The notes beneath the pieces are model-generated. The model ran no database searches, was not told the origin of the DNA, and saw nothing but the letters and a program-made list of their open reading frames with translations. Position numbers and translations under genes: made by a program. Positions 27,401-59,945 of a stretch of 64,000 nt of DNA are shown piece after piece; position 1 is the stretch's first letter; every line of letters starts with the position of its first letter. Source of the stretch: Eledone cirrhosa (taxonomy: Eukaryota > Mollusca > Cephalopoda > Octopoda > Eledonidae); assembly GCA_964016885.1 (NCBI GenBank), contig OZ024746.1:99972433-100036432 (forward strand), given 5' to 3'.

Positions 27401-30400
27401 GGTAGAGGGTTGGATGCCCTGCTAGGGCAGTGAATTGGCAGGATTGGTAGAAGGTTGGATGCCAGGCTAGGGCAGTGAATTGGCAGTATTGGTAGAGGGT
27501 TGGATGCCATGCTAGGGCAGTGAATTGGCAGTATTGGTAGAGGGTTGGATGCCAGATTAGGGCAGTGAATTGGCAGGGTTGGTAGAGGGTTGGATGCCAG
27601 GCTAGGGCAGTGAATTGGCAGGATTGGTAGAAGGTTGGATGCCATGCTAGGGCAGTGAATTGGCAGTATTGGTAGAGGGTTGGATGCCAGGCTAGGGCAG
27701 TGAATTGGCAGTATTGGTAGAGGGTTGGATGCCAGGCTAGGGCAGTGAATTGGCAGGATTGGTAGAGGGTTGGATGCCAGGCTAGGGCAGTGAATTGGCA
27801 GTATTGGTAGAAGGGTGGATGCCAGGCTAGGGCAGTGAATTGGCAGGATTGGTAGAGGGTTGGATGCCAGGCTAGGGCAGTGAATTGGCAGGATTGGTAG
27901 AAGGTTGGATGCCAGGCTAGGGCAGTGAATTGGCAGTAATTGTAGAGGGTTGGATGCCATGCTAGGGCAGTGAATTGGCAGTATTGGTAGAGGGTTGGAT
28001 GCCATGCTAGGGCAGTGAATTGGCAGTATTGGTAGAGGGTTGGATGCCATGCTAGGGCAGTGAATTGGCAGGATTGGTAGAAGGTTGGATGCCATGCTAG
28101 GGCAGTGAATTGGCAGGATTGGTAGAAGGTTGAATGCCATGCTAAGGCAGTGAATGGCAGGATTGGTAGAAGGTTGGATGCCATGCTAGGGCAGTGAATT
28201 GGCAGTATTGGTAGAGGGTTGGATGCCAGGCTAGGGCAGTGAATTGGCAGTATTGGTAGAGGGTTGGATGCCATGCTAGGGCAGTGAATTGGCAGTATTG
28301 GTAGAGGGTTGGATGCCATGCTAGGGCAGTGAATTGGCAGGATTGGTAGAAGGTTGAATGCCATGCTAGGGCAGTGAATTGGCAGTATTGGTAGAGGGTT
28401 GGATGCCAGGCTAGGTCAGTGAATTGGCAGTATTGGTAGAGGGTTGGATGCCATGCTAGGGCAGTGAATTGGCAGTATTGGTAGAGGGTTGGACACCATG
28501 CTAGGGCAGTGAATTGGCAGGATTGGTAGAAGGTTGGATGCCATGCTAGGGCATTGAATTGGCAGGATTGGTAGAAGGTTGGATGCCATGCTAGGGCAGT
28601 GAATTGGCAGGATTGGTAGAGGGTTGGATGCCAGGCTAGGGCAGTGAATTGGCAGTATTGGTAGAGGGTTGGATGCCATGCTAGGGCAGTGAATTGGCAG
28701 GATTGGTAGAAGGTTGGATGCCATGCTAGGGCAGTGAATTGGCAGTATTGGTAGAGGGTTGGATGCCATGCTAGGGCAGTGAATTGGCAGGATTGGTAGA
28801 GGGTTGGATGCCATGCTAGGGCAGTGAATTGGCAGGATTGGTAGAAGGTTGGATGCCATGCTAGGGCAGTGAATTGGCAGTATTGGTAGAGGGTTGGATG
28901 CCATGCTAGGGCAGTGAATTGGCAGGATTGGTAGAAGGTTGGATGCCATGCTAGGGCAGTGAATTGGCAGTATTGGTAGAGGGTTGGATGCCATGCTAGG
29001 GCAGTGAATTGGCAGGATTGGTAGAGGGTTGGATGCCATGCTAGGGCAGTGAATTGGCAGTATTGGTAGAAGGTTGGATGCCATGCTAGGGCAGTGAATT
29101 GGCAGTATTGGTAGAGGGTCGGATGCCAGGCTAGGGCAGTGAATTGGCAGGATTGGTAGAAGGTTGGATGCCATGCTAGTGCAGTGAATTGGCAGTATTG
29201 GTAGAGGGTTGGATGCCATGCTAGGGCAGTGAATTGGCAGGATTGGTAGAGGGTTGGATGCCATGCTAGGGCAGTGAATTGGCAGGATTGGTAGAAGGTT
29301 GGATGCCATGCTAGGGCAGTGAATTGGCAGTATTGGTAGAGGGTTGGATGCCATGCTAGGGCAGTGAATTGGCAGGATTGGTAGAGGGTTGGATGCCATG
29401 CTAGGGCAGTGAATTGGCAGGATTGGTAGAAGGTTGGATGCCATGCTAGGGCAGTGAATTGGCAGGATTGGTAGAGGGTAGGATGCCATGCTAGGCCAGT
29501 GAATTGGCAGTATTGGTAGAGGGTAGGATGCCATGTTAGGGCAGTGAATTGGCAGGATTGGTAGAAGGTTGGATGCCATGCTAGGGCAGTGAATTGGCAG
29601 TATTGGTATAGGGTTGGATGCCAGGCTAGGGCAGTGAATTGGCAGGATTGGTAGAAGGTTGGATGCCATGCTAGGGCAGTGAATTGGCAGGATTGGTAGA
29701 AGGTTGGATGCCATGCTAGGGCAGTGAATTGGCAGTATTGGTAGAGGGTTGGATGCCATGCTAGGGCAGTGAATTGGCAGTATTGGTAGAGGGTTGGATG
29801 TCAGGCTAGGGCAGTGAATTGGCAGTATTGGTAGAGGGTTGGATGCCAGGCTAGGGCAGTGAATTGGCAGGATTGGTAGAGGGTTGGATGCCATGCTAGG
29901 GCAGTGAATTGGCAGTATTGGTAGAGGGTTGGATGCCAGGCTAGGGCAGTGAATTGGCAGTATTGGTAGAGGGTTGGATGCCAGGCTAGGGCAGTGAATT
30001 GGCAGGATTGGTAGAAGGTTGGATGCCATGCTAGGGCAGTGAATTGGCAGTATTGGTAGAGGGTAGGATGCCATGCTAGGGCAGTGAATTGGCAGGATTG
30101 GTAGAAGGTTGGATGCCATGCTAGGGCAGTGAATTGGCAGTATTGGTAGAGGGTTGGATGCCAGGCTAGGGCAGTGAATTGGCAGTATTGGTAGAAGGTT
30201 GGATGCCATGCTAGGGCAGTGAATTGGCAGTATTGGTAGAGGGTAGGATGCCATGCTAGAGCAGTGAATTGGCAGTATTGGTAGAGGGTTGGATGCCATG
30301 CTAGGGCAGTGAATTGGCAGTATTGGTAGAGGGTTGGATGCCATGCTAGGGCAGTGAATTGGCAGTATTGGTAGAGGGTTGGATGCCAGGCTAGGGCAGT

Positions 30401-31505
30401 GAATTGGCAGTATTGGTAGAGGGTCGGATGCCATGCTAGGGCAGTGAATTGGCACTATTGGTAGAGGGTTGGATGCCATTCTAGGGCAGTGAATTGGCAG
30501 TATTTGTAGAGGGCTGGATGCCAGGTTAGGGCAGTGAATTGGCAGGATTGGTAGAGGGTTGGATGCCAGGCTAGGGCAGTGAATTGGCAGGATTGGTAGA
30601 GGGTTGGATGCCAGGCTAGGGCAGTGAATTGGCAGGATTGGTAGAGGGTTGGATGCCAGGTTAGGGCAGTGAATTGGCAGGATTGGTAGAGGGTTGGATG
30701 CCAGGCTAGGGCGGTGAATTGGCAGGATTGGTAGAGGGTTGGATGCCAGGCTAGGGCGGTGAATTTGCAGGATTGGTAGAGGGTTGGATGCCAGGTTAGG
30801 GCAGTGAATTGGTAGTATTGGTAGAGGGTTGGATGCCAGGTTAGGGCAGTGAATTGGCAGGATTGGTAGAGGGTTGGATGCCAGGCTAGGGCAGTGAATT
30901 GGCAGGATTGGTAGAGGGTTGGATGCCAGGTTAGGGCGGTGAACTGGCAGGATTGGTAGAGGGTTGGATGCCAGGTTAGGGCAGTGAATTGGCAGGATTG
31001 GTAGAGGGTTGGGTGCCAGGCTAGGGCAGTGAATTTGCAGGATTGGTAGAGGGTTGGATGCCAGGTTAGGGCAGTGAATTGGCAGGATTGGTAGAGGGTT
31101 GGATGCCAGGTTAGGGCAGTGAATTGGCAGGATTTGTAGAGGGTTGGATGCCAGGTTAGGGCAGTGAATTGGCAGGATTGGTAGAGGGTTGGGTGCCAGG
31201 TTAGGGCAGTGAATTGGCAGGATTGGTAGAGGGTTGGGTGCCAGGTTAGGGCAGTGAATTGGCAGTATTGGTAGAGGGTTGGGTGCCAGGCTAGGGCAGT
31301 GAATTGGCAGTATTGGTAGAGGGTTGGATGCCAGGTTAGGGCAGTGAATTGGCAGTATTGGTAGAGGGTTGGATGCCAGGCTAGGGCGGTGAATTGGCAG
31401 GATTGGTAGAGGGTTGGGTGCCAGGCTAGGGCAGTGAATTGGCAGTATTGTTAGAGGGTTGGGTGCCAGGCTAGGGCAGTGAATTAGCAGTATTGGTAGA
31501 GGGTT

Positions 31506-31668
31506 GGATGCCAGGCTTTCCAGCATAATTACGTCCATTTACGATCTGAGATCAAATCTCTCCGAGGCTAACTTTACCTTTCATCCTTACGGGGTCGATA
31601 AAATATAGTACCAGTAATGCACTGGGATAATTGCTGGCCTTGTGCCAAAAGTAGAAACAATTATTTAT
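31506..31668 (+). mobile_element. SINE 3' body at the right edge of the 45-bp satellite
   Basis: Directly after the last 45-bp unit comes a degenerate B-box-like segment (gagatcaaatctc), then ggctaactttacctttcatc, cttacggggtcgataaaat, agtaccagtaatgcactggg, and a ggccttgtgcc..gaaacaattatt tail. The order and sequence match the complete SINE at 40,067-40,288. The head of this SINE is the array itself, so the satellite is an expansion within a plus-strand SINE. Confidence 0.9.
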
Positions 31669-31727
31669 TCAAAGTAATCCAACTTATTTTACTAACGGGA
31701 TAAAAAAAACCGGACATTGTTGTTATT

Positions 31728-31935
31728 CAATAGTCATATATATTGATTAGTCATATATATTGATTAGTCATATATATTGATTAGTCATATATATTGATTA
31801 GTCATATATATTGATTAGTCATATATATTGATTAGTCATATATATTGATTAGTCATATATATTGATTAGTCATATATATTGATTAGTCATATATATTGAT
31901 TAGTCATATATATTGATTAGTCATATATATTGATT
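31728..31935. repeat. 17-bp tandem repeat
   Basis: About 12 nearly perfect copies of gattagtcatatatatt (period 17, e.g. gattag at 31,745 and 31,762). AT-rich and non-coding. Confidence 0.95.
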
Positions 31936-31969
31936 TTAACAATTTAAAGAAATTTTCCAATGATCACCT

Positions 31970-32522
31970 TCATCCCTGTCATCATCACCACCACCATCAC
32001 CACCACCACCAACACCACCACCAGCACCACCATCATCATCAAGCCACCCCCACCATCACCAACACCACCAACACCACCACCACCACCACCATCATCATCA
32101 AGCCACCCCCACCATCACCAACACCACCAACACCACCACCACCATCACCATCATCATCAAGCCACCCCCACCAACACCACCACCACCATCATCACAATTA
32201 TCACCACCATCATCATCATCATGCCACCCCCACCAACACCAACACCACCATCACCACCATCACCACCACCATCACCACCACCATCATCACCACCATCATC
32301 ATCATGCCACCCCCACCAACACCAACACCACCATCACCACCATCACCAACACCATCACCACCACCATCATCACCACCATCATCATCATGCCACCCCCACC
32401 AACACCACTACCACCACCACTATCATCATGACGCCACCCCCACCAACACCACTACTAACATCATTATTATCATCATCATCAGTGTCATCATCTTCATCAT
32501 CCTCATCATTATCATCACCATT
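31970..32522. repeat. CAC/CAT trinucleotide tract with longer sub-repeats
   Basis: Interrupted (CAC)n/(CAT)n with longer sub-repeats of tens of bp marked by aagccacccccacca or atgccacccccaccaacacc. It translates to His/Pro/Thr/Ser-rich frames that I regard as non-coding. The tract replaces the expected 3' tail of the minus-strand SINE that follows. Confidence 0.92.
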
Positions 32523-32662
32523 AACAACCCTGTAAGGATGAAAGGCAAAGCTAACTTCAGTGGGATTTGAACTCAGACAGTAAAGTGCCATAACAGTATG
32601 TCACTAATATTGTTGTCTGACGCTCTACTGATTCTGCCAATCCACTGCTCTAATGCAGCCTA
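32523..32662 (-). mobile_element. SINE copy, minus strand (first of three)
   Basis: Reads in minus orientation from cctgtaaggatgaaaggc and gggatttgaactcagac (complement of a B-box ggttcaaatcc type motif) to gacgctctactgattctgcc (complement of the box-A module). The 45-bp module is single copy here, so this is an unexpanded relative. Its 3' tail is lost in the CAC/CAT tract. Confidence 0.85.
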
Positions 32663-32786
32663 ATAATGGTTTCTAATCTAGGCACAATCCCAACGATTTG
32701 GTGGGGAGGGGAAATTACTGGTACTTTATTTTAACAACCACTTAAAGATGAAAGGCAAAGCTAACATCGGTGGAATTTGAACTGAG

Positions 32787-33965
32787 AATGTAAGGGGCTG
32801 TAACTAGTAATTATATGTCACTAAACATGTCCTATACCTTACCATAGTGCCAATGTAAGGGGCTGTAACTAGTAATTATATGTCACTAAACATGTCCTAT
32901 ACCTTACCATAGTGCCAATATAAGGGGCTGTAACTAGTAATTATATGTCACTATACATGTCCTATATCTTACCATAGTGCCAATGTAAGGGGCTGTAACT
33001 AGTAATTATATGTCACTAAACATGTCCTATACCTTACCATAGTGCCAATGTAAGGGGCTGTAACTAGTAATTATATGTCACTAAACATGTCCTATACCTT
33101 ACCATAGTGCCAATGTAAGGGGCTGTAACTAGTAATTATATGTCACTAAACATGTCCTATACCTTACCATAGTGCCAATGTAAGGGGCTGTAACTAGTAA
33201 TTATATGTCACTAAACATGTCCTATACCTTACCATAGTGCCAATGTAAGGAGCTGTAACTAGTAATTATATGTCACTAAACATGTCCTATACCTTACCAT
33301 AGTGCCAATGTAAGGGGCTGTAACTAGTAATTATATGTCATTAAACATGTCCTATACCTTACCATAGTGCCAATGTAAGGGGCTGTAACTAGTAATTATA
33401 TGTCACTAAACATGTCCTATACCTTACCATAGTGCCAATGTAAGGGGCTGTAACTAGTAATTATATGTCACTAAACATGTCCTATATCTTACCATAGTGC
33501 CAATGTAAGGGGCTGTAACTAGTAATTATATGTCACTAAACATGTCCTATACCTTACCATAGTGCCAATGTAAGGGGATGTAACTAGTAATTATATGTCA
33601 CTAAACATGTCCTATACCTTACCATAGTGCCAATGTAAGGGGATGTAACTAGTAATTATATGTCACTAAACATGTCCTATACCTTACCATAGTGCCAATG
33701 TAAGGGGCTGTAACTAGTAATTATATGTCACTAAACATGTCCTATATCTTACCATAGTGCCAATGTAAGGGGCTGTAACTAGTAATTATATGTCACTAAA
33801 CATGTCCTATACCTTACCATAGTGCCAATGTAAGGGGATGTAACTAGTAATTATATGTCACTAAACATGTCCTATACCTTACCATACTGCCAATGTAAGG
33901 GGATGTAACTATATGCCACAAAGCATGATGTCCTCTCCCCTACCCATACTGCCAATGTAAGTGGG
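32787..33965 (-). repeat. 65-bp tandem array inside a SINE
   Basis: About 18 copies with period 65 (taagg at 32,791, 32,856, 32,921 and so on to 33,896). The unit contains taaggggctgtaactagtaa, ttatatgtcactaaacatgt and ccttaccatagtgccaa. In SINE orientation it runs from the box-A module to just before the B-box. Copies differ by only one to three bases; the last copy is the most divergent. Confidence 0.96.
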
Positions 33966-33973
33966 TGTTACTA

Positions 33974-34132
33974 CCATATTTTCCGCCGTCAAAGATTTCC
34001 TAAAATAAGTCTTAAAAATCTAGCATGTGTCCTGGAGGTCAAAGGTTGTTTATTATTTTTTTTTCAAATTTTTGGTTGTCAAAATTAGGGTGTGTCCTCG
34101 AGGATGAAGCGTCTCGGCACTGGGAAATATGG
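33974..34132. mobile_element. MITE of 159 bp with TA target duplication
   Basis: Bounded by inverted termini ccatattttcc / ggaaatatgg and flanked on both sides by TA (33,972-33,973 and 34,133-34,134), as for Tc1/mariner or pogo-like elements. The interior has gtcaaaattagggtgtgtcc and its imperfect complement. It splits the terminal unit of the 65-bp array: the flanking SINE sequence resumes directly (atgtgccactaaacatcatg). No transposase is encoded. Confidence 0.82.
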
Positions 34133-34195
34133 TATGTGCCACTAAACATCATGTCAATACCCTACCCATATTGCCAAGCCACTGCCCCCTTTAAC

Positions 34196-34955
34196 AAAAA
34201 AGTAATGGTTTCTTATATAGGCCCAAGGCCAGCAATTTGGCGGGGTGGAGTTGATTAAATCAACCTCAGTATGTTATTTTATTGACCCCGTAAGGATGAA
34301 AGGCAAAGTTAACCTCGGCGGGATTTGAACTCAGACCACAAAGGGACATGACTCTGTGCTGAAAACCATGGCATCCGACCCTCTACCGGTACTACCAATC
34401 CACCACCCTAACATGGTGTCTGACCCTCTACCGGTACTACCAATCCACCACCCTAACATGGTGTCTGACCCTCTACCGGTACTACCAATCCACCACCCTA
34501 ACATGGTGTCTGACCCTCTACCGGTACTACCAATCCACCACCCTAACATGGTGTCCGGCCCTCTACCGGTACTACCAATCCACCACCCTAACATGGTGTC
34601 TGGCCCTCTACCGGTACTACCAATCCACCACCCTAACATGGTGTCCGGCCCTCTACCGGTACTACCAATCCACCACCCTAACATGGTGTCCGGCCCTCTA
34701 CCGGTACTACCAATCCACCACCCTAACATGGTGTCTGACCCTCTACCGGTACTACCAATCCACCACCCTAACATGGTGTCCGGCCCTCTACCGGTACTAC
34801 CAATCCACCACCCTAACATGGTGTCTGGCCCTCTACCGGTACTACCAATCCACCACCCTAACATGGTGTCCGGCCCTCTACCGGTACTACCAATCCACCA
34901 CCCTAACATGGTGTCCGGCCCTCTACCGGTACTACCAATCCACCACCCTCTTTAA
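34196..34955 (-). mobile_element. SINE copy, minus strand, expanded by the 45-bp module
   Basis: The tail starts at about 34,196 (agtaatggtttct..taggccc), followed by attgaccccgtaaggatgaa, an intact B-box complement (gggatttgaactc) and gggacatgactctgtgctg, and then 13 units of the 45-bp module. The element ends at ccaccaccctctttaacaag. It lies immediately downstream of the myosin exon at 34,993 and is therefore intronic if the gene continues. Confidence 0.9.
34367..34950 (-). repeat. 13-copy 45-bp array inside a SINE, inverted relative to the large satellite
   Basis: Thirteen units of 45 bp (e.g. ctctaccggtactaccaatc, then caccaccctaacatggtgtc). The reverse complement aligns base for base with the large satellite unit but has its own diagnostic bases (gtggtggattggtagtaccgg against gcagtgaattggcagtattgg). 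It was therefore expanded separately from a different SINE copy. Internal variation is almost limited to gtctga / gtccgg / gtctgg. Confidence 0.96.
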
Positions 34956-34992
34956 CAAGAAAATAATAAGAACAAAAATCGTATATCTGTAC

Positions 34993-57978
<22,986 letters not shown>

Positions 57979-58109
57979 CTGTGAAAAAAAAGAAAGTTAT
58001 GTTATTGACAAAGTTTATACTCAATAAATGTGTTTCACTCTCAAAGTTGGCTTAATAACCATTGATAATTACAGAAATATGACAAAGAAAGATAAAAACA
58101 AAATTAAGT

Positions 58110-58440
58110 AATGAGAAAAGGGGGAAGGGGTAAAGAAGGGCAGATCTGGCTAGGAGAAAAAGGAGAAGGGGTAAAAAAAAGGGCAGATCTGGCTAGGTGA
58201 AAAAGGGGAAGGGGTAAAGAAGGGCAGATCTGGCTAGGTGAAAAAGGGGAAGGGTTAAAGAAGGGCAGATCTGGCTAGGTGAAAAAGGGGAAGGGTTAAA
58301 GAAGGGTAGATCTGGCTAGGAGAAAAAGGGGAAGGGGTAAAGAAGAGCAGATCTGGCTAGGAGAAAAAGGGGAAGGAGTAAAGAAAGGCAGATCTGACTA
58401 TGAGAAAAAGGGGGAGAGGTAAAGAAGGACAGATATGGAT
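58110..58440. repeat. 41-bp purine-rich minisatellite
   Basis: Eight copies spaced 41 bp (43 for the first interval) of cagatctggctaggtgaaaa, aggggaaggggtaaagaagg. Strong purine/pyrimidine strand bias. Confidence 0.93.
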
Positions 58441-58789
58441 GTATAGGAAAGTAGATGAAAGGACTATGAATGCCATAAATGTAAGGAAAAGGAGGGGAAA
58501 AAACAAGGACTTTTGGGCCACAGAAGAAAGGGACGGGGAAGGGGAGAGGGTGATGGGTTCTGGGCCTAGGATGGGGCTGTGTTTGGGTTGTGCCCCATGT
58601 ACCTGGAGTTCCATAGTTCAAGATTCCTTACATAAAACAGCACCCACCCCCCACACACACACATATACAAAAAGATAAAAAAGTAAAATAGCAATGATCA
58701 TATCATAACTGGTATAACAAACCATGTCAGGTAAATAAGTTTTATTCTAGACATAATTTATTTTAATCTTTATATATTTTAATCTTTAA

Positions 58790-59018
58790 CCCTTTAGCAT
58801 CATTTAAACCAGCCAAGCCATATCCGGCCAGAATTCTCTCACCTCTTTCTGTTCAAACCAGCCATAACTGGCTGCCCATAATTATGTTAAGGTATTGTTC
58901 TCAAAATAAATAGTATCAAAATCTCGTACATTCAATATTATGCGAGATAATTATGTGGAATAAAGTATTTACCATGAAAATACAATAATAAATATAGAGT
59001 AATGTAAAGGCTAAAGGG
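58790..59018. mobile_element. MITE with piggyBac-like termini
   Basis: Inverted termini ccctttagcat.. and ..ggctaaaggg (229 bp), flanked by TTAA at the left (58,786-58,789) and GTAA at the right, as expected for a decayed TTAA duplication of piggyBac-type elements. No coding capacity. Related end fragments lie at about 35,246 and 50,461. Confidence 0.65.
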
Positions 59019-59409
59019 GTAACGTAGTTATTTAGAGTAAATTTGAGAACCTTTCAGTGATCAAAGCTATCCTGCAATGTCCCAGGGAAAATGTTAAAAT
59101 GCCAATTGGGATTTTTCTTCTCATTTCCAATGGTGTTAGTGGCATAACTGAAGTAAAATTGCTAGAATGGAATTCAAAACAGGATCTGTGAAGACCTTTG
59201 ATGATATTCAGCATATATCCCTTATTTTGTTCTTTGCTAACTTAGAATGTTTTCCTATCAGACAAAAGTTTGAGGCTGTTCATTGACATGACAATAGAAA
59301 AATAGAAGAATATTAAAAATGCTGATCAATTTTGAAATTTTAGTTTCTAACATTTCAAGAATTCTGAAAAATATAATGAATAATCTTTAACTTGGTTGTT
59401 TTCATTAAA
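59019..59409. other. No recognised feature
   Basis: AT-rich sequence, no convincing repeat or exon. aaatttgagaacctttcagtg at 59,039 recurs at about 59,407 (aaatttgagaacctttttgt), a short degenerate direct repeat. Confidence 0.4.
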
Positions 59410-59564
59410 TTTGAGAACCTTTTTGTAATCAAAGTTATCCTACAAAGTCAGAAACAGTTCTGTATGAGCAGGATACGGTCAACCGGATTCAGCCTGTCTG
59501 ACCCATGCTAGCGTGGAAGGTTAAACAACAATGATAATGATGAATCTGTTAATTCTACACTGAA

Positions 59565-59945
59565 TTCTGAAAATCGTTTAACATATATCTTCCATGCTAA
59601 CATGGGTTAGACAAGAATTGTCCCACTTGAGACAAGATTGATCAGGTGACCATGTCTCATTCATATAGGACTGTATCTAGCAGGTTTTCTACAGCCGGAT
59701 GCCCTTCCTAACACTAACCACATTTACAGTGTAGATTGGGCGCCTTTTTACCATGTCTCCTACATGACCACTTTACAGCGTAGACTGTGTGATCTTTTGT
59801 CGTGACACCTACACGATCTCGATCTCATTATCTCATTTATTAGGACTGGATGTTGTGGTACCAACTTTACAGAGAGAGGGTGGTGTTAGTGAGAGTGGGA
59901 GGATAGGGTAGGGGTAGTGGATTGGGGTGTATATTTGGTTAAGAG
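59565..59945 (+). repeat. Dispersed element copy with two to three internal units
   Basis: cgtttaacatatatcttcca, gctaacatgggttagac, gccggatgcccttcctaac, then modules gtagattgggcgcctttt and gtagactgtgtgatcttttg with tcctacatg / cacctacac. An inverted end fragment precedes it (about 59,449-59,550). Confidence 0.82.

Larger units (their letters stand above)
1..31505 (+). repeat. 45-bp minisatellite array, SINE box-A derived
   Basis: About 700 head-to-tail copies of a 45-bp unit that reads, in part, gggcagtgaattggcagta, then ttggtagagggttggatgcc, then atgcta. The array is already in register at base 1, so it continues beyond the window. Common variants are gccatgctag / gccaggctag / gtcatgctag, cattgaa for cagtgaa, aggatt for agtatt, a one-base-shorter form (gccagctag), and longer forms with gtcagctaggctag or ggcgcag. 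The unit aligns along its whole length with the first 45 bp of the complete SINE at 40,067, and the array runs directly into the body of such a SINE at its right end. The minus strand stays open for long stretches because 45 is a multiple of three; those frames only translate the repeat. Confidence 0.97.
32663..34192 (-). mobile_element. SINE copy, minus strand, expanded by a 65-bp module
   Basis: The 3' tail begins at about 32,663 (taataatggtttct..taggcac), continues through gatgaaaggcaaagctaac and a degraded B-box (gaatttgaactgag) to about 32,786, and then enters the 65-bp array. After the array the head module returns (ccctacccatattgcc, then aagccactgccccc) at about 34,160-34,190. The element is about 1.5 kb instead of about 220 bp, owing to the array and a nested MITE. 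Confidence 0.88.

Noticed and set aside
1..31505. CRISPR-like or phage repeat array
   Set aside because: Units are contiguous, with no unique spacers, in an intron-bearing eukaryotic context.
1..31538. Dozens of long minus-strand open frames (up to 1,040 codons) with 15-residue repeats
   Set aside because: They are a translation of the 45-bp satellite, whose length is a multiple of three. The unit is SINE-derived; there are no splice signals, no codon-type conservation, and the same frame occurs on the opposite genomic strand in the inverted array.
31728..31935. Telomeric or centromeric signature
   Set aside because: The 17-bp AT-rich repeat is short and local; no TTAGGG-type repeats anywhere in the window.
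31960..32591. His/Pro/Thr-rich and Asp-rich open frames
   Set aside because: Pure CAC/CAT microsatellite translation.
34331..34955. Open frames on both strands over the 13-copy array (192 and 199 codons)
   Set aside because: Repeat translation of the same SINE module, both strands open by periodicity.
58316..58621. Minus-strand frames of about 100 codons, Pro/Phe/Ser-rich
   Set aside because: They overlap the 41-bp purine-rich repeat; composition explains the open frame.
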